This document shows, piece after piece, positions 25,845 to 35,177 of a stretch of DNA of 49,086 nt. A program made the translations under genes and the position numbers. Source of the DNA: JBBRVP01 sp038246785 (lineage in GTDB: Bacteria; Actinomycetota; Actinomycetes; Jiangellales; Jiangellaceae); assembly GCA_038246785.1 (NCBI GenBank), contig JBBRVP010000021.1:1-49086 (forward strand), written 5' to 3'. Position 1 is the stretch's first letter; each line of letters opens with the position of its first letter. The notes under the pieces are model-generated. The model ran no database searches and was not told where the DNA came from. It saw nothing but the letters and a program-made list of their open reading frames with translations.

Positions 25845-25911
25845 AACTCCCCCTTCCCGCCTCCTGCAGGACGCGGGAAGGGGGAGTTGACCACGTTAAC
25901 GTGATCAACTC
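25845..25911. repeat. Palindromic intergenic repeat, copy C (inverted), with strong hairpin
   Basis: A 16-bp perfect inverted repeat (25845-25860 and 25873-25888, loop of 12 nt) overlaps the 28-bp palindrome at 25884-25911. That palindrome has one mismatch to the perfect form. The order is reversed relative to copies A and B. It lies between the convergent ends of the nuclease-like gene and the ABC permease gene and can serve as a two-way terminator. Confidence 0.85.
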
Positions 25912-25920
25912 GGGGCCCCG

Positions 25921-26714
25921 TCAGGCGTCTCGGCGCTCGAAGAGGGCCCAGCCGACCGCGAGCACGACGGCGACGAACGCGCCGAACAGCAGTCCGGCCT
26001 CGAGGCGGGTGAGGATCCGGGTGCCGGCGCCGACGATCTGGTTGGTCGCGGCGTCGATGTCGAACGTCTGCGCCATCCGCGCGCCGGCCGCGAACGGCCG
26101 CCACGGCACGACGGACTTCAGCCAGTCGAGCTCGGGGATGAACGACAGCCCGCGGATCAGCGGCTCCAGCACGAGGGGGATGACCAGGAGTACGACGATC
26201 GTCGCGACGGTCGAGCGGAGCAGGAGTGTGATGGCGACACCGAGCACGCCCCACAGCACGACGAGCAGCAGGTAGCCGACCAGTGCGGCCGGCAACGGCG
26301 CGGATCCGATGGCGGGGGCATCGCCGCGTACCACCCACAACACCACCGAGTTCACCGCAATGCTTACGACAGTCGTCAGCGCCGCGATCGCGCCGACCAC
26401 GATCAACTTGGCGGCCACCAGGGCGGAGCGATGCGGCAGCGCGGTCAGCGTCGGGCGGATCGTGCCGTGCCGGTACTCGTGCCCCACCGCGAGCACGCCG
26501 AGCAGGCCCACGAGCACGGGGGTGAGCGGCACGGGTACGAGTCCGACGGCGCCGTTGAGCTGGACGCCGGTCAGCTCCGGCGTGAGCGCTTCGTCACGGC
26601 TGCCGTACGCGACCAGCCAGGCCACCAGGCCAGTCAGTACGACCGCCAGCCCGACCAGCCAGTAGGTGGAGCGGACCGTGCGGATGCGCACCCACTCGAA
26701 GCGAAGCGCGTCGG

Positions 26715-26718
<4 letters not shown>
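25921..26718 (-). CDS. ABC transporter permease (ABC-2 type)
   Basis: This 265-residue protein has about six hydrophobic segments. It begins VTDALRFEWVRIRTVRSTYWL and has the GHEYRHGTIRPTLTALPHR segment typical of ABC-2 permeases. The GTG start overlaps the TGA of the ATPase gene. It should form an exporter with that ATPase; the substrate is not evident. The long upstream extension of this frame is the shadow of the ATPase gene and was excluded. Confidence 0.88.
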
Positions 26719-27632
<914 letters not shown>

Positions 27633-27657
27633 GGTACGTGAGGACAGGATGGGCCGC

Positions 27658-28473
27658 ATGGACGGCGTCCCGCACGAGCTGGTGGCGCCACCGGTCGAGC
27701 TGGGGCCGTTGCCGGCTCGGTGGCGGCGGCGGCGGCGGGGCGTCCGCGAGGAGACGCTCGTGGGTCTCGGCCCGGCTCTGCTGGCGGTCGGGGGCGGGCG
27801 ACGAATAGTTCAGGGCGCTGCAGCGGCGGCGGCTGCAGGGTTGCCGTGGGTGGCAGTGCCGACGACGTACGCACCGGCCTGGGCCTGCCTGCGTCCGCCC
27901 CCCGCCCGTGTGCTGGTCGATCCCGCGTTGCCGGCGTCGCTGTCCGGGGAGGAGCGGGCGTTCGCCGTGGCCGCTGCGCGAGCCGTGGCAGTGGAGGGGC
28001 TGTGGGCGCCCGACGGATCGCCGTCGGTGCGCTGGGTCGCCCTGTCCGCACTGCGCACGCTGTACCGGGCGGTGGTGTCGCCGGCGCGAGTGCCGCCGGC
28101 GGCGGTCTCGCGGGCCGCAGCGCTAGCCGCCGTCGGCGCCGGCAACTGCGCGCCGGGGCTGCTGTCCGTCATGGCGCAGGCCTGCTCGGCCCATGGCCTG
28201 CCGTGGGCGGTCGCGATGGCTCGCCTGCTCCCCGCGGTGGGCGCCTTCCAGGCTGCGGCCGCCGGCGACGCGATGGAGACGGTCGGCGATGTCGTCGGCG
28301 CGACGCACGCGGGCGCGGCTCTGGACGCGTTGGTCGTCCCCGCCCCGCCCCGGCTGCCCGGCGCGAACACCCTCGAGGCCGTCGCCCGTGAGGTGCTGGG
28401 CCGGCCCTGGACGTCTCCGCGTACCCCCGACCGCGGCGACGTACGTCGGCTGCTCGTCGCGGCGTGGAGCTGA
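27658..28473 (+). CDS. Alanine-rich hypothetical protein
   Basis: This is a 271-residue protein rich in Ala, Val and Arg. It opens MDGVPHELVAPPVELGPLPARWRRRRRG and contains a long weakly hydrophobic middle (AAAAAAAGLPWVAVPTTYAPAWACLRPPPARVLVD). AGG lies 9 nt upstream of this ATG; another ATG is 9 nt earlier. I do not recognise a family. Frame composition is consistent with coding. It is divergent from the ABC ATPase gene, almost touching it. Confidence 0.65.
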   Translation: MDGVPHELVAPPVELGPLPARWRRRRRGVREETLVGLGPALLAVGGGRRIVQGAAAAAAAGLPWVAVPTTYAPAWACLRPPPARVLVDPALPASLSGEERAFAVAAARAVAVEGLWAPDGSPSVRWVALSALRTLYRAVVSPARVPPAAVSRAAALAAVGAGNCAPGLLSVMAQACSAHGLPWAVAMARLLPAVGAFQAAAAGDAMETVGDVVGATHAGAALDALVVPAPPRLPGANTLEAVAREVLGRPWTSPRTPDRGDVRRLLVAAWS

Positions 28474-28514
28474 GCCGCAACACCCGTCCTGGGGAGGATC
28501 ACCCCATTCGGCCG

Positions 28515-28660
28515 TTGGGGCTGGGGACCCCCACCCTGGTCCTACCGGGGCAGGGGACCACCACCCTGGTCCCACCGGGGGCAGGGGACCACCACCCCGG
28601 TCCTACCGGGGCAGGGGACCACCGTCGCACCGGGTGACGGGTCCTACGGGGCAGGGGTCC
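28515..28660. repeat. GC-rich tandem minisatellite (about 30-bp unit)
   Basis: About four to five imperfect copies of a roughly 30-bp unit lie here, built on CCTACCGGGGCAGGGGACCA. They vary in spacing, with CCACCCTGG and CACCCCGG linkers. They are followed (28677-28745) by a second set of about 14-bp units based on GGGCGACGC. The stretch lies between the Ala-rich gene and the molybdate operon. No gene was supported here. Confidence 0.75.
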
Positions 28661-28842
28661 CCCGCCGTGGTGGCGAAGGGGGCGACCCGGGCGACGCTAG
28701 AGCGGGCGACGCTGGAGGGGGCGACGCGGGAGGGGGCCCGGGAGGGCGCACCACCGCCGAGTGCGGCCGAGGCCGTGGGTGCGGAACAGGGGCCGCGCGG
28801 GCGTAGCAGGTGCCCCCACGACAGTGCCACCGAGCCGCAAAC

Positions 28843-28860
28843 GCGGCTAGAGTCAGCGGA
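28843..28860 (+). promoter_or_regulatory. Candidate -10 element and leaderless start of the HTH-TOBE gene
   Basis: TAGAGT lies 7 nt before the ATG at 28860, and no Shine-Dalgarno sequence is present. A sigma-factor -10 element at this distance would start transcription at the ATG itself, a leaderless message common in actinobacteria. Confidence 0.4.
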
Positions 28861-29270
28861 TGCCGACGTTCCGAGTCAAGCAGGCGGCCGCCCTCCTCGG
28901 GGTGAGCGACGACACTGTCCGCCGCTGGGCGGACGGCGGGCGCATCGACACGACCACCGACCCCTCCGGCCGGCTGGTCGTCGACGGGGCGGCGCTGGCC
29001 CGCTTCGCCCAGGAGCTCGCGCAGTCCGCCGAGCAGGTGGAGGAGCGGGCGGTGCTCGCGCAGTCGGTCCGCAACCGTTTCCCGGGACTGGTCACCCGGG
29101 TCGTCCGCGACACCGTCATGGCCCAGGTGGAGATCCAGGCCGGGCGGCACCGCTTCGTCTCGCTGCTCAGCCGCGAGGCCGCCGACGAGCTCGGCCTCGA
29201 GCCGGGAGTGCTCGCGGTCGCCGCGGTGAAGGCCACGAACGTCTCCGTCGAGCTCGCGACGATCCGCTGA
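28860..29270 (+). CDS. Helix-turn-helix + TOBE (molybdate-binding) regulator
   Basis: This 136-residue protein has an N-terminal MerR/excisionase-type HTH (VKQAAALLGVSDDTVRRWADGGRI) and a C-terminal TOBE/Mop domain (RNRFPGLVTRVVRDTVMAQVEIQAG, then KATNVSVE). The TOBE domain binds molybdate. This arrangement occurs as a small alternative to ModE and would regulate the modABC genes that follow 48 nt later. No ribosome site precedes the ATG; a leaderless start is likely. Confidence 0.88.
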   Translation: MPTFRVKQAAALLGVSDDTVRRWADGGRIDTTTDPSGRLVVDGAALARFAQELAQSAEQVEERAVLAQSVRNRFPGLVTRVVRDTVMAQVEIQAGRHRFVSLLSREAADELGLEPGVLAVAAVKATNVSVELATIR

Positions 29271-29318
29271 GCGAGCGAACGCCCCCGCGCCAGGTACACC
29301 GAGACCCAGGAGCAACCG

Positions 29319-30116
29319 TTGCGCCGTACCGTCCTCGCCCTGTCCGCGGGGCTGCTCACCGTGGTCGTCGCCGGGTGCGGCTCGGACCGCGGTACGCCGG
29401 CAGCAGCGGGTACGACCGCCGGCATGGCGTCGCCTGGCGCCACGTCCGGCTCCATCACGGTGCTGGCGGCTGCGTCGCTGACGGAGTCGTTCACCACGCT
29501 GGCCACCGGGTTCGAGACGGCCCACCCGGGCAGCACGGTCACGCTGAGCTTCGCCGCGAGCTCGGCGCTGGCCAGGCAGATCACCTCGGGCGCCCCGGCG
29601 GACGTCTTCGCCTCGGCGAGCACCACGACGATGCAGCAGGTCGTCGACGCGGGCGAAGCCAGCGCTCCCACCGACTTCGCGACGAACACCATGGAGATCG
29701 CCGTTCCGCCGGACAACCCCGCCGGTGTCACCGGGGTGGACTCGCTGAGCGACCCCGCGGTGAAGACAGCGGTCTGCCAGCCGCAGGTGCCCTGCGGGGC
29801 GACCGCGCAGAAGGTGTTCGCCGCGGCCGACCTGACGGTCAGGCCGGTCACGCTCGAACCGGACGTCAAGTCCGTGCTGAGCAAGGTCGTGCTCGACGAG
29901 GTCGACGCGGGCATGGTCTATGTGACCGACGTCGCGGCCGCCGGCTCGACGGTGCAGGGCGTGCCGATCCCCGCAGCCGTCAACGCCACCACCGCGTACC
30001 CCATCGCCGTGCTCACCGGCAGCACCGAACCGGCGGCGGCTCGGGCCTTCGTCGACTACGTGCTCTCCCCGGCCGGCCAAGCGGTCCTCTCCGTCGCCGG
30101 CTTCGCGAAGCCCTGA
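29319..30116 (+). CDS. modA: Molybdate ABC transporter substrate-binding lipoprotein
   Basis: This 265-residue protein has a TTG start after CAGGAGCAACC. The lipoprotein signal ends in VVAGC (Cys20), so it is anchored outside the membrane. ITVLAAASLTESFTTLATGFETAHPGSTVTLSFAASSALARQI is the family opening, and the C-terminal ends AVLSVAGFAKP. It captures molybdate or tungstate for ModBC. It is the first transport gene of the mod operon. Confidence 0.95.
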   Translation: MRRTVLALSAGLLTVVVAGCGSDRGTPAAAGTTAGMASPGATSGSITVLAAASLTESFTTLATGFETAHPGSTVTLSFAASSALARQITSGAPADVFASASTTTMQQVVDAGEASAPTDFATNTMEIAVPPDNPAGVTGVDSLSDPAVKTAVCQPQVPCGATAQKVFAAADLTVRPVTLEPDVKSVLSKVVLDEVDAGMVYVTDVAAAGSTVQGVPIPAAVNATTAYPIAVLTGSTEPAAARAFVDYVLSPAGQAVLSVAGFAKP

Positions 30117-30142
30117 GCGCGTAGTCGACCAGAGGAGGGCCG

Positions 30143-30997
30143 ATGGCGACGCCGGCGCGGTTGTCCCGCCGGGAACGCGCGCGGCGCGCCACTCACAGCG
30201 CAGCGGAGCCGCGCACCGTGCCGGTGCCGCTGCTCGTCCCCGCGGCAGTGGGCGTCGGCTTCCTCGTGCTGCCACTGGCCGGGCTGCTCGTGCGGGCCCC
30301 GTGGGGGCGGCTGTGGGCGATCCTCACCGGGTCGGACGCTGCGCAGGCGCTGCAGCTCTCACTGTGGACGTCCACCACTGCCACGGCGATCTCGCTCGTC
30401 CTCGGCGTCCCGCTCGCCTGGGTCCTTGCGCGGACGGCGTTCCCCGGCCGGCGGCTGGTCCGAGCGCTGGTAACGCTTCCGCTCGTCCTGCCTCCGGTCG
30501 TCGGCGGGGTGGCACTGCTGCTGGCGTTCGGGCGCAACGGCTTCCTCGGCAGGTGGCTGGACGCCTGGTTCGGGATGACTTTGCCGTTCAGCCCGGCCGC
30601 GGTCGTGATGGCCGAGACGTTCGTCGCGATGCCGTTCCTCGTCGTCACCGTGGAGGGGGCGCTGCGCTCGGCCGGTCAGGGTTACGACGAGGCGGCCGCG
30701 ACCCTCGGCGCCAGCCGGATGACGGTCTTCCGGAGAGTGACCCTGCCGCTGGTCGCTCCCTCCCTCGTCGCGGGAGCGGTGCTCTGTTGGGCCCGCGCGC
30801 TCGGTGAGTTCGGTGCGACGATCACCTTCGCCGGCAGCTTCCCCGGTCGCACGCAGACGATGCCGATCGCGGTCTACTACGCGCTGGAGAACGACCCGGA
30901 TGCCGCGATCGTGCTGAGCCTCACGCTCCTGCTGGTGTCGGTGGTCGTGCTCGTGGCGCTGCGCGACCGCTGGCTGCGTGGGGGCTCGGTCCCGTGA
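30143..30997 (+). CDS. modB: Molybdate ABC transporter permease
   Basis: This 284-residue membrane protein begins with a basic segment, followed by about five or six helices. The EAA loop DEAAATLGASRMTVFRRVTLPL and the ending FAGSFPGRTQTMPIAVYYALENDP are typical of ModB. The ATG follows AGAGGAGGG. Its TGA overlaps the GTG of modC. It forms the channel for molybdate. Confidence 0.95.
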   Translation: MATPARLSRRERARRATHSAAEPRTVPVPLLVPAAVGVGFLVLPLAGLLVRAPWGRLWAILTGSDAAQALQLSLWTSTTATAISLVLGVPLAWVLARTAFPGRRLVRALVTLPLVLPPVVGGVALLLAFGRNGFLGRWLDAWFGMTLPFSPAAVVMAETFVAMPFLVVTVEGALRSAGQGYDEAAATLGASRMTVFRRVTLPLVAPSLVAGAVLCWARALGEFGATITFAGSFPGRTQTMPIAVYYALENDPDAAIVLSLTLLLVSVVVLVALRDRWLRGGSVP

Positions 30998-32085
30998 CCG
31001 GCCGTGGGCTGGTCGTGGACGCCGAGGTCGCCCGGGGCGGCTTCCGGCTGGCCGCCGCATTCAGTGCCGCGCCACGCGAAGTGCTCGCCGTGTTGGGGCC
31101 CAACGGTGCCGGCAAGTCGACCCTCCTCGCTGCTCTGGCCGGGCTGCAGCCGGTGGTCACTGGCAGCATCCGGATCGGCGACCAGGTCGTTGACGACGCC
31201 GACAGCGGGACGTTCCTCCCGGCCGCCGGACGACCGGTCGGGTACGTCTTCCAGGACTACCGGCTGTTCCCGCACCTCAGCGTGCTCGACAACGTCGCGT
31301 TCGCCCCCCGTGCCCGCGGCCTGCGCAGCGCGACGGCCCGGGCGCAGGCAGCCGGCTGGCTGGACCGCCTGGGCCTGGCCGAGCTGGCCGACCGACGACC
31401 GGCCCGGCTCTCCGGAGGGCAGGCGCAGCGCGTCGCGCTCGCCCGCAGCCTCGCCGGCGAGCCGGCCCTGCTGCTGCTCGACGAACCCTTGGCCGCCCTG
31501 GACGCCCGTACCCGCCTCGAGGTGCAGGGCGAGCTGCGCCGCCACCTCTCGCGGTTCCCCGGGCCGTGTCTGCTGGTGACCCACGACCCGCTCGAGGCGC
31601 TCGTGCTGGCCGACCGGCTGCTCGTGCTGGAGGGCGGTCGGATCGTGCAGGAGGGGACGCCGGCGCAGGTGGCCCGCCGACCGGCCACCGAGTACGTCGC
31701 CAAGCTGGTCGGGCTCAACCTCTACGCCGGGCGCGCCGACGGGCACACCGTCGTCATCGACGGCGGCGGGAGGTTCGAGGTGCCCGACCACGGTGAGCAC
31801 GGCGACGTTCTGGTGGCCGTGCGGCCGTCTTCGGTCGTCGTCAGCCGCCAAGCCCCCGCGTCAAGCAGCGCGCGCAACGTCTGGCCGGCGACGGTCGCCG
31901 GGGTGACGATGCTGACCGACCGCGTGCGACTCGACCTGGCCGCCCGCCCGCCCGCGCTGGTCGACGTGACCCCGGCCGCGGTGGCCGAGCTCTCGCTAGC
32001 CGCGGGCAGCGACGTATGGCTGTCGGTCAAGGCGACCGACCTGGAGGTCTACCCGCGCGCCACGGCCGCGGAGCGCGACGCGTGA
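30994..32085 (+). CDS. modC: Molybdate ABC transporter ATP-binding protein
   Basis: This 363-residue protein has Walker A GPNGAGKST, Q-loop region GYVFQDYRLFPHL, signature LSGGQAQRVALARSLAG, Walker B LLLDEPLAALD and H-loop LVTHD. A C-terminal regulatory TOBE-like domain starts near residue 285 (STAARNVWPATVAGV-like segment) and ends SLAAGSDVWLSVKATDLEVYPR. The GTG overlaps the modB stop. It energises uptake of molybdate. Confidence 0.95.
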   Translation: MTGRGLVVDAEVARGGFRLAAAFSAAPREVLAVLGPNGAGKSTLLAALAGLQPVVTGSIRIGDQVVDDADSGTFLPAAGRPVGYVFQDYRLFPHLSVLDNVAFAPRARGLRSATARAQAAGWLDRLGLAELADRRPARLSGGQAQRVALARSLAGEPALLLLDEPLAALDARTRLEVQGELRRHLSRFPGPCLLVTHDPLEALVLADRLLVLEGGRIVQEGTPAQVARRPATEYVAKLVGLNLYAGRADGHTVVIDGGGRFEVPDHGEHGDVLVAVRPSSVVVSRQAPASSSARNVWPATVAGVTMLTDRVRLDLAARPPALVDVTPAAVAELSLAAGSDVWLSVKATDLEVYPRATAAERDA

Positions 32086-32110
32086 GGGGGACCGCTCCGG
32101 TAGGTGGGTC

Positions 32111-32587
32111 TCAGGCGGCGTCGGCGGCCCTCTCCAACCCCGCCACGTCGATCTTGCTCATCTGCATCATCGCCGCCATGGCGCGGGAGGCCCGGCCGGG
32201 GTCGGGGTCACCGAGGAGCTCGCCGAGCCGGGTCGGGACGATCTGCCACGACAGCCCGAAGCGGTCCTTGCACCAGCCGCACTGGCTCTCCTCGCCGCCG
32301 TCGGCGGTGAGGGCGGTCCACAGCCGGTCGACCTCCTCCTGCGACTCGCAGCTGACCATCAGGGACACCGCCTCGGTGAACGGGAACTCCGGGCCGGCGT
32401 TGAGCGCCACGAAGGACCGTCCGAACAGCTCGAACGACACGGTCATGGCGGTTCCGGCCGGTTTCGGGCCGCCGTCGCCGTAGCGAGAGGTCTCCAGCAC
32501 GCGGGCGTCGTCGAAGAGCGAGACGTAGAACGCGGCCGCCTCCTCCGCCTCGGTGTCGAACCACAGCCAGGGGGTCACCTTGTCCAC
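32111..32587 (-). CDS. PhnB-like VOC protein
   Basis: This 158-residue protein begins DKVTPWLWFDTEAEEAAAFYVSLFDDARVLETSRYG and includes FELFGRSFVALNAGPEFPFTEAVSLMVSCESQEEVDRLW. These are the signatures of the PhnB/3-demethylubiquinone-methyltransferase-like VOC family. The motif QIVPTRLGELLGDPDPGRASRAMAAMMQMSKIDVAGLE at the C-terminus is also typical. The role is uncertain, since the family name derives from sequence similarity only. It is convergent with modC. Confidence 0.88.
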   Translation of the reverse strand: MDKVTPWLWFDTEAEEAAAFYVSLFDDARVLETSRYGDGGPKPAGTAMTVSFELFGRSFVALNAGPEFPFTEAVSLMVSCESQEEVDRLWTALTADGGEESQCGWCKDRFGLSWQIVPTRLGELLGDPDPGRASRAMAAMMQMSKIDVAGLERAADAA

Positions 32588-32686
32588 GAAAGTCTCCTCT
32601 TCTGCGATGCCTGTCGCTGGAACAGACCGTGCGCCCGGGGCGGACTCATCGGCCGCGGTGGAGCGAACGGACGATCCGTCTCGAGA

Positions 32687-33055
32687 TCAGCCGCGCCGGA
32701 TCTCCTGGAGTGCCCACGTGTTGCCGTCAGGATCGGGAAACGTGACGAAGGCTCCCCATGACTGGACGTCGACGTCGCTGGCCGCCACGCCGCGACCGAG
32801 CAGCTCCTCGCGCAGGGCGGTCACGTCGTCGACGACCACCTGCAGGCCGCGCTGCGAGCCGGGCGCCATCTCGGTGATGCCGGTGCCGATGGCGATCGAG
32901 CACGCCGAACCGGGCGGGGTGAGCTGGACGAAGCGCAGCTCGGGGTTGACCTGCTGGTCGTGGTCGGCGACGAACCCCACTTGGTCGACGTAGAACGCCT
33001 TCGATCGGTCGACGTCGGTCACCGGCACGAAGACGAGCTCGAGTCTCATGTCCAT
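32687..33055 (-). CDS. VOC family protein
   Basis: This 122-residue protein begins MDMRLELVFVPVTDVDRSKAFYVDQVGF and ends FVTFPDPDGNTWALQEIRRG, the usual glyoxalase-like VOC arrangement. The ATG six bases downstream (33049) is an alternative start. Several genes of this family occur in the window, and none has an assignable substrate. It is 99 nt from the PhnB-like gene, possibly co-transcribed. Confidence 0.85.
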   Translation of the reverse strand: MDMRLELVFVPVTDVDRSKAFYVDQVGFVADHDQQVNPELRFVQLTPPGSACSIAIGTGITEMAPGSQRGLQVVVDDVTALREELLGRGVAASDVDVQSWGAFVTFPDPDGNTWALQEIRRG

Positions 33056-33094
33056 GTAGCGGGACGCTAGCGAGCCCGACCGACACTCCGCCGG

Positions 33095-33982
33095 TCAGGC
33101 CAGCGACCGGGCCAGCCGGCCCGCCTGCGCGCCGTAGCCGCCGGCGAAGAGCGCCGCGTGCACCAGCACCGGGTGCAGCTGGTGGAGGGCGACCCGTTCG
33201 TCCCAGCCCGCGGCCAGCGGCCAGGCCTCGTCGTACGCCCGCAGGAGCCGGTGCAGGTGCGGCGCGCCGAACAACGCCAGCATCGCCAGGTCGGACTCGC
33301 GATGCCCGCCATGGGCCGCCGGGTCGACCAGCCAGCCGCGCCCGTCAGCGCCCCAGACGACGTTGCCGCTCCACAGGTCGCCGTGCAGGCGGGCCGGCGG
33401 CTCGGGCGGCCCGGCGAGATCGGCTACCCGGCCGAGGACGTGCTCGACCCCCCGTAGGTCGCCGTCACCGATGGCACCGCGGTCGCGAGCCAGGCGCAGG
33501 TACGGAAGCAGCCGGCCCTGCACCCACATCGTCGGCCAGTCCGGCCACGGCCCGGCGGGCAGCGGGAGCGTCCCGATCCAGCCCGCACCCTCGCGCGAGC
33601 CGAACACCTCGGCACCGGCGCGGTGGGTGGCCGCCAGCTCGCCATCAAAGCGCTCCGCCGCGGCGACGTCGGGCCGGCCGGGCTCGACGGCGCGCAGCAC
33701 GAGCACGTCATCGGCGACCCCGAGCACCTCGGGCACCGGTGCGCCGCCCTCGGCTGCGGCCAGCCAGCGCAGCCCGGCAGCCTCACGGGCGAGCAGACCG
33801 GCAACCGCCGTCGGCAGCACCTTGGCGAAGACGTGGCGTCCGTCGCCGAGCCGGCCGAGGAAGGCCCGCGCGACGTAGCCGCCGCCGACCTCGCGCAGCG
33901 CCGCGACACCAACACCGGCCGGGTCGCCAGGTGCTGCGCCAGCGGCGGCGCCGACGACGGCGGCGATCCGGACCTCGATCAC
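33095..33982 (-). CDS. Fructosamine/ribulosamine kinase family protein
   Basis: This 295-residue aminoglycoside-phosphotransferase-fold protein has the FN3K hallmarks: ARLHGDLWSGNVVWG (catalytic loop), WLVDPAAHGGHRESDLAMLALFG (metal-binding Asp and the FN3K-specific HGGHRE) and an ATP-site Lys in HVFAKVLP. It should phosphorylate sugar adducts on proteins to begin deglycation. It overlaps the phosphatase gene by 4 nt, so the two are coupled. The substrate (fructosamine, ribulosamine or erythrulosamine) is undetermined. Confidence 0.9.
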   Translation of the reverse strand: MIEVRIAAVVGAAAGAAPGDPAGVGVAALREVGGGYVARAFLGRLGDGRHVFAKVLPTAVAGLLAREAAGLRWLAAAEGGAPVPEVLGVADDVLVLRAVEPGRPDVAAAERFDGELAATHRAGAEVFGSREGAGWIGTLPLPAGPWPDWPTMWVQGRLLPYLRLARDRGAIGDGDLRGVEHVLGRVADLAGPPEPPARLHGDLWSGNVVWGADGRGWLVDPAAHGGHRESDLAMLALFGAPHLHRLLRAYDEAWPLAAGWDERVALHQLHPVLVHAALFAGGYGAQAGRLARSLA

Positions 33983-34491
33983 GCGAGGCGCCCCGCGAGG
34001 TCCCTGACCAACCCGTCGACGGAGCGCTCGACGACGGCGAGTACCTCGCGGAAACCGGCGTCCCCTCCGTAATAGGGGTCGGGTACCGAGAGGTCACCGC
34101 CGGCCTGCGGGTCCCACTCGCGCAACAGGTGCAGCCGCGCTGTGACCGCACGCGGGGCGCCGGCCTCGGCAGCGAGCCGGCGCAGCACGGCGAGGTTGTC
34201 GGTGTCGAGGGCGAGCACGAGGTCCCGGGAAGCCAGCCACTCGGCGGCGAACTGCCGCGCTCGGTGGGCCGAGCCGTCGTACCCCGCGCCCCGCAGTGTC
34301 GCCAGAGCCCGCGCGTCGGCCGCATCACCGACGTGCCACCCGCCCGTGCCGGCCGAGTCCACCTCGACGCGGTCGGCGAGCCCGGCCGCCGCGAGCCGGT
34401 CGCGCAGGACGACCTCGGCCATCGGGGAGCGGCAGATGTTGCCCATGCACACGAGGCAGATCCGGTACGGGTGCTCGTCAGGGGCGGTCAT
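33979..34491 (-). CDS. Low-molecular-weight protein-tyrosine-phosphatase family protein
   Basis: This 170-residue protein carries the active-site loop CMGNICRS (Cys15 nucleophile, Arg21) and the general-acid motif VPDPYYGG. It is a LMW-PTP. Its gene overlaps the kinase gene (FN3K type) by 4 nt. The pairing suggests that it may dephosphorylate sugar-phosphate adducts or the kinase product rather than phosphotyrosine. A second overlap joins it to the TetR gene. Confidence 0.92.
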   Translation of the reverse strand: MTAPDEHPYRICLVCMGNICRSPMAEVVLRDRLAAAGLADRVEVDSAGTGGWHVGDAADARALATLRGAGYDGSAHRARQFAAEWLASRDLVLALDTDNLAVLRRLAAEAGAPRAVTARLHLLREWDPQAGGDLSVPDPYYGGDAGFREVLAVVERSVDGLVRDLAGRLA

Positions 34492-35177
34492 GGATCGACC
34501 AGCTCGACGGAGGCTGCCCCCCGGCGGCCGAGATCGCCGGTGAGGTAGCGCTGGATCGTCGGCCCGATTGCGGCGACGAGCTCCGCGTCACTCGCCTCGC
34601 AGATCGAGGCGATGCCGATGACGAACCGGGTCATCGCCAGCCCGGCGAGCTGGGAGGCCACCAGCCCGGCGCGCAGCTCGGCGTCGCGGGTGCCCATCCG
34701 GGCAGCGAGTCGGCCGACGAGCTCGCGGGTGAGCAGGTCCCGCACGGCGACCTGGGCATCTGCGTGGGAGATCGCGGTCCGCAGCAGGGCGGCCAGCTGC
34801 TCGCGCACCTGGGGCGCGTTCCAGACCTGCAGCACCCGGGCGACGAGGGCCGGGCCTTCGCCGCCGGGGTGCTCGTCCAGGACGGCGAAGACCGCCGCTG
34901 GGTCCATCGGCAGCTCGATCGCGGCCCGCATCAGCTCCTGCTTGGTGCCGAAGAAGTGGTGGACCAGCGCGGGGTCGACACCGGCTCTCGCCGCGATGGC
35001 CCGGATCGTCGCGCGGTCGTACCCGACCTCGGCGAACAACGTCCGGGCTGCCGCGAGCACGGCGCCGCGGCTGCTGCCTGGGCCGGGGCGACGTCCACGC
35101 CGCGGTCGGCTCGCCACCGCCGACCCCAACACCCCTCCCGCTCCCGACGTCCCGGGCCGCCCCTGGTCGGTGCTCAC
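34488..35177 (-). CDS. TetR-family transcriptional regulator
   Basis: This 229-residue protein has the TetR N-terminal HTH: AVLAAARTLFAEVGYDRATIRAIAARAGVDPALVHHFFGTKQEL. The GTG at 35177 overlaps the TGA of the double ATPase gene. It belongs to an exporter operon and probably represses it; an inverted repeat at 38037 is the likely operator. A basic, glycine-rich N-terminal extension precedes the HTH. Confidence 0.9.
   Translation of the reverse strand: MSTDQGRPGTSGAGGVLGSAVASRPRRGRRPGPGSSRGAVLAAARTLFAEVGYDRATIRAIAARAGVDPALVHHFFGTKQELMRAAIELPMDPAAVFAVLDEHPGGEGPALVARVLQVWNAPQVREQLAALLRTAISHADAQVAVRDLLTRELVGRLAARMGTRDAELRAGLVASQLAGLAMTRFVIGIASICEASDAELVAAIGPTIQRYLTGDLGRRGAASVELVDP

Noticed and set aside
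28603..28830. 75-residue minus-strand frame across the second repeat array with a repeated SRVAPSSVARSS-like motif
   Set aside because: The periodicity comes from the DNA repeat itself. There is no ribosome site or homology.
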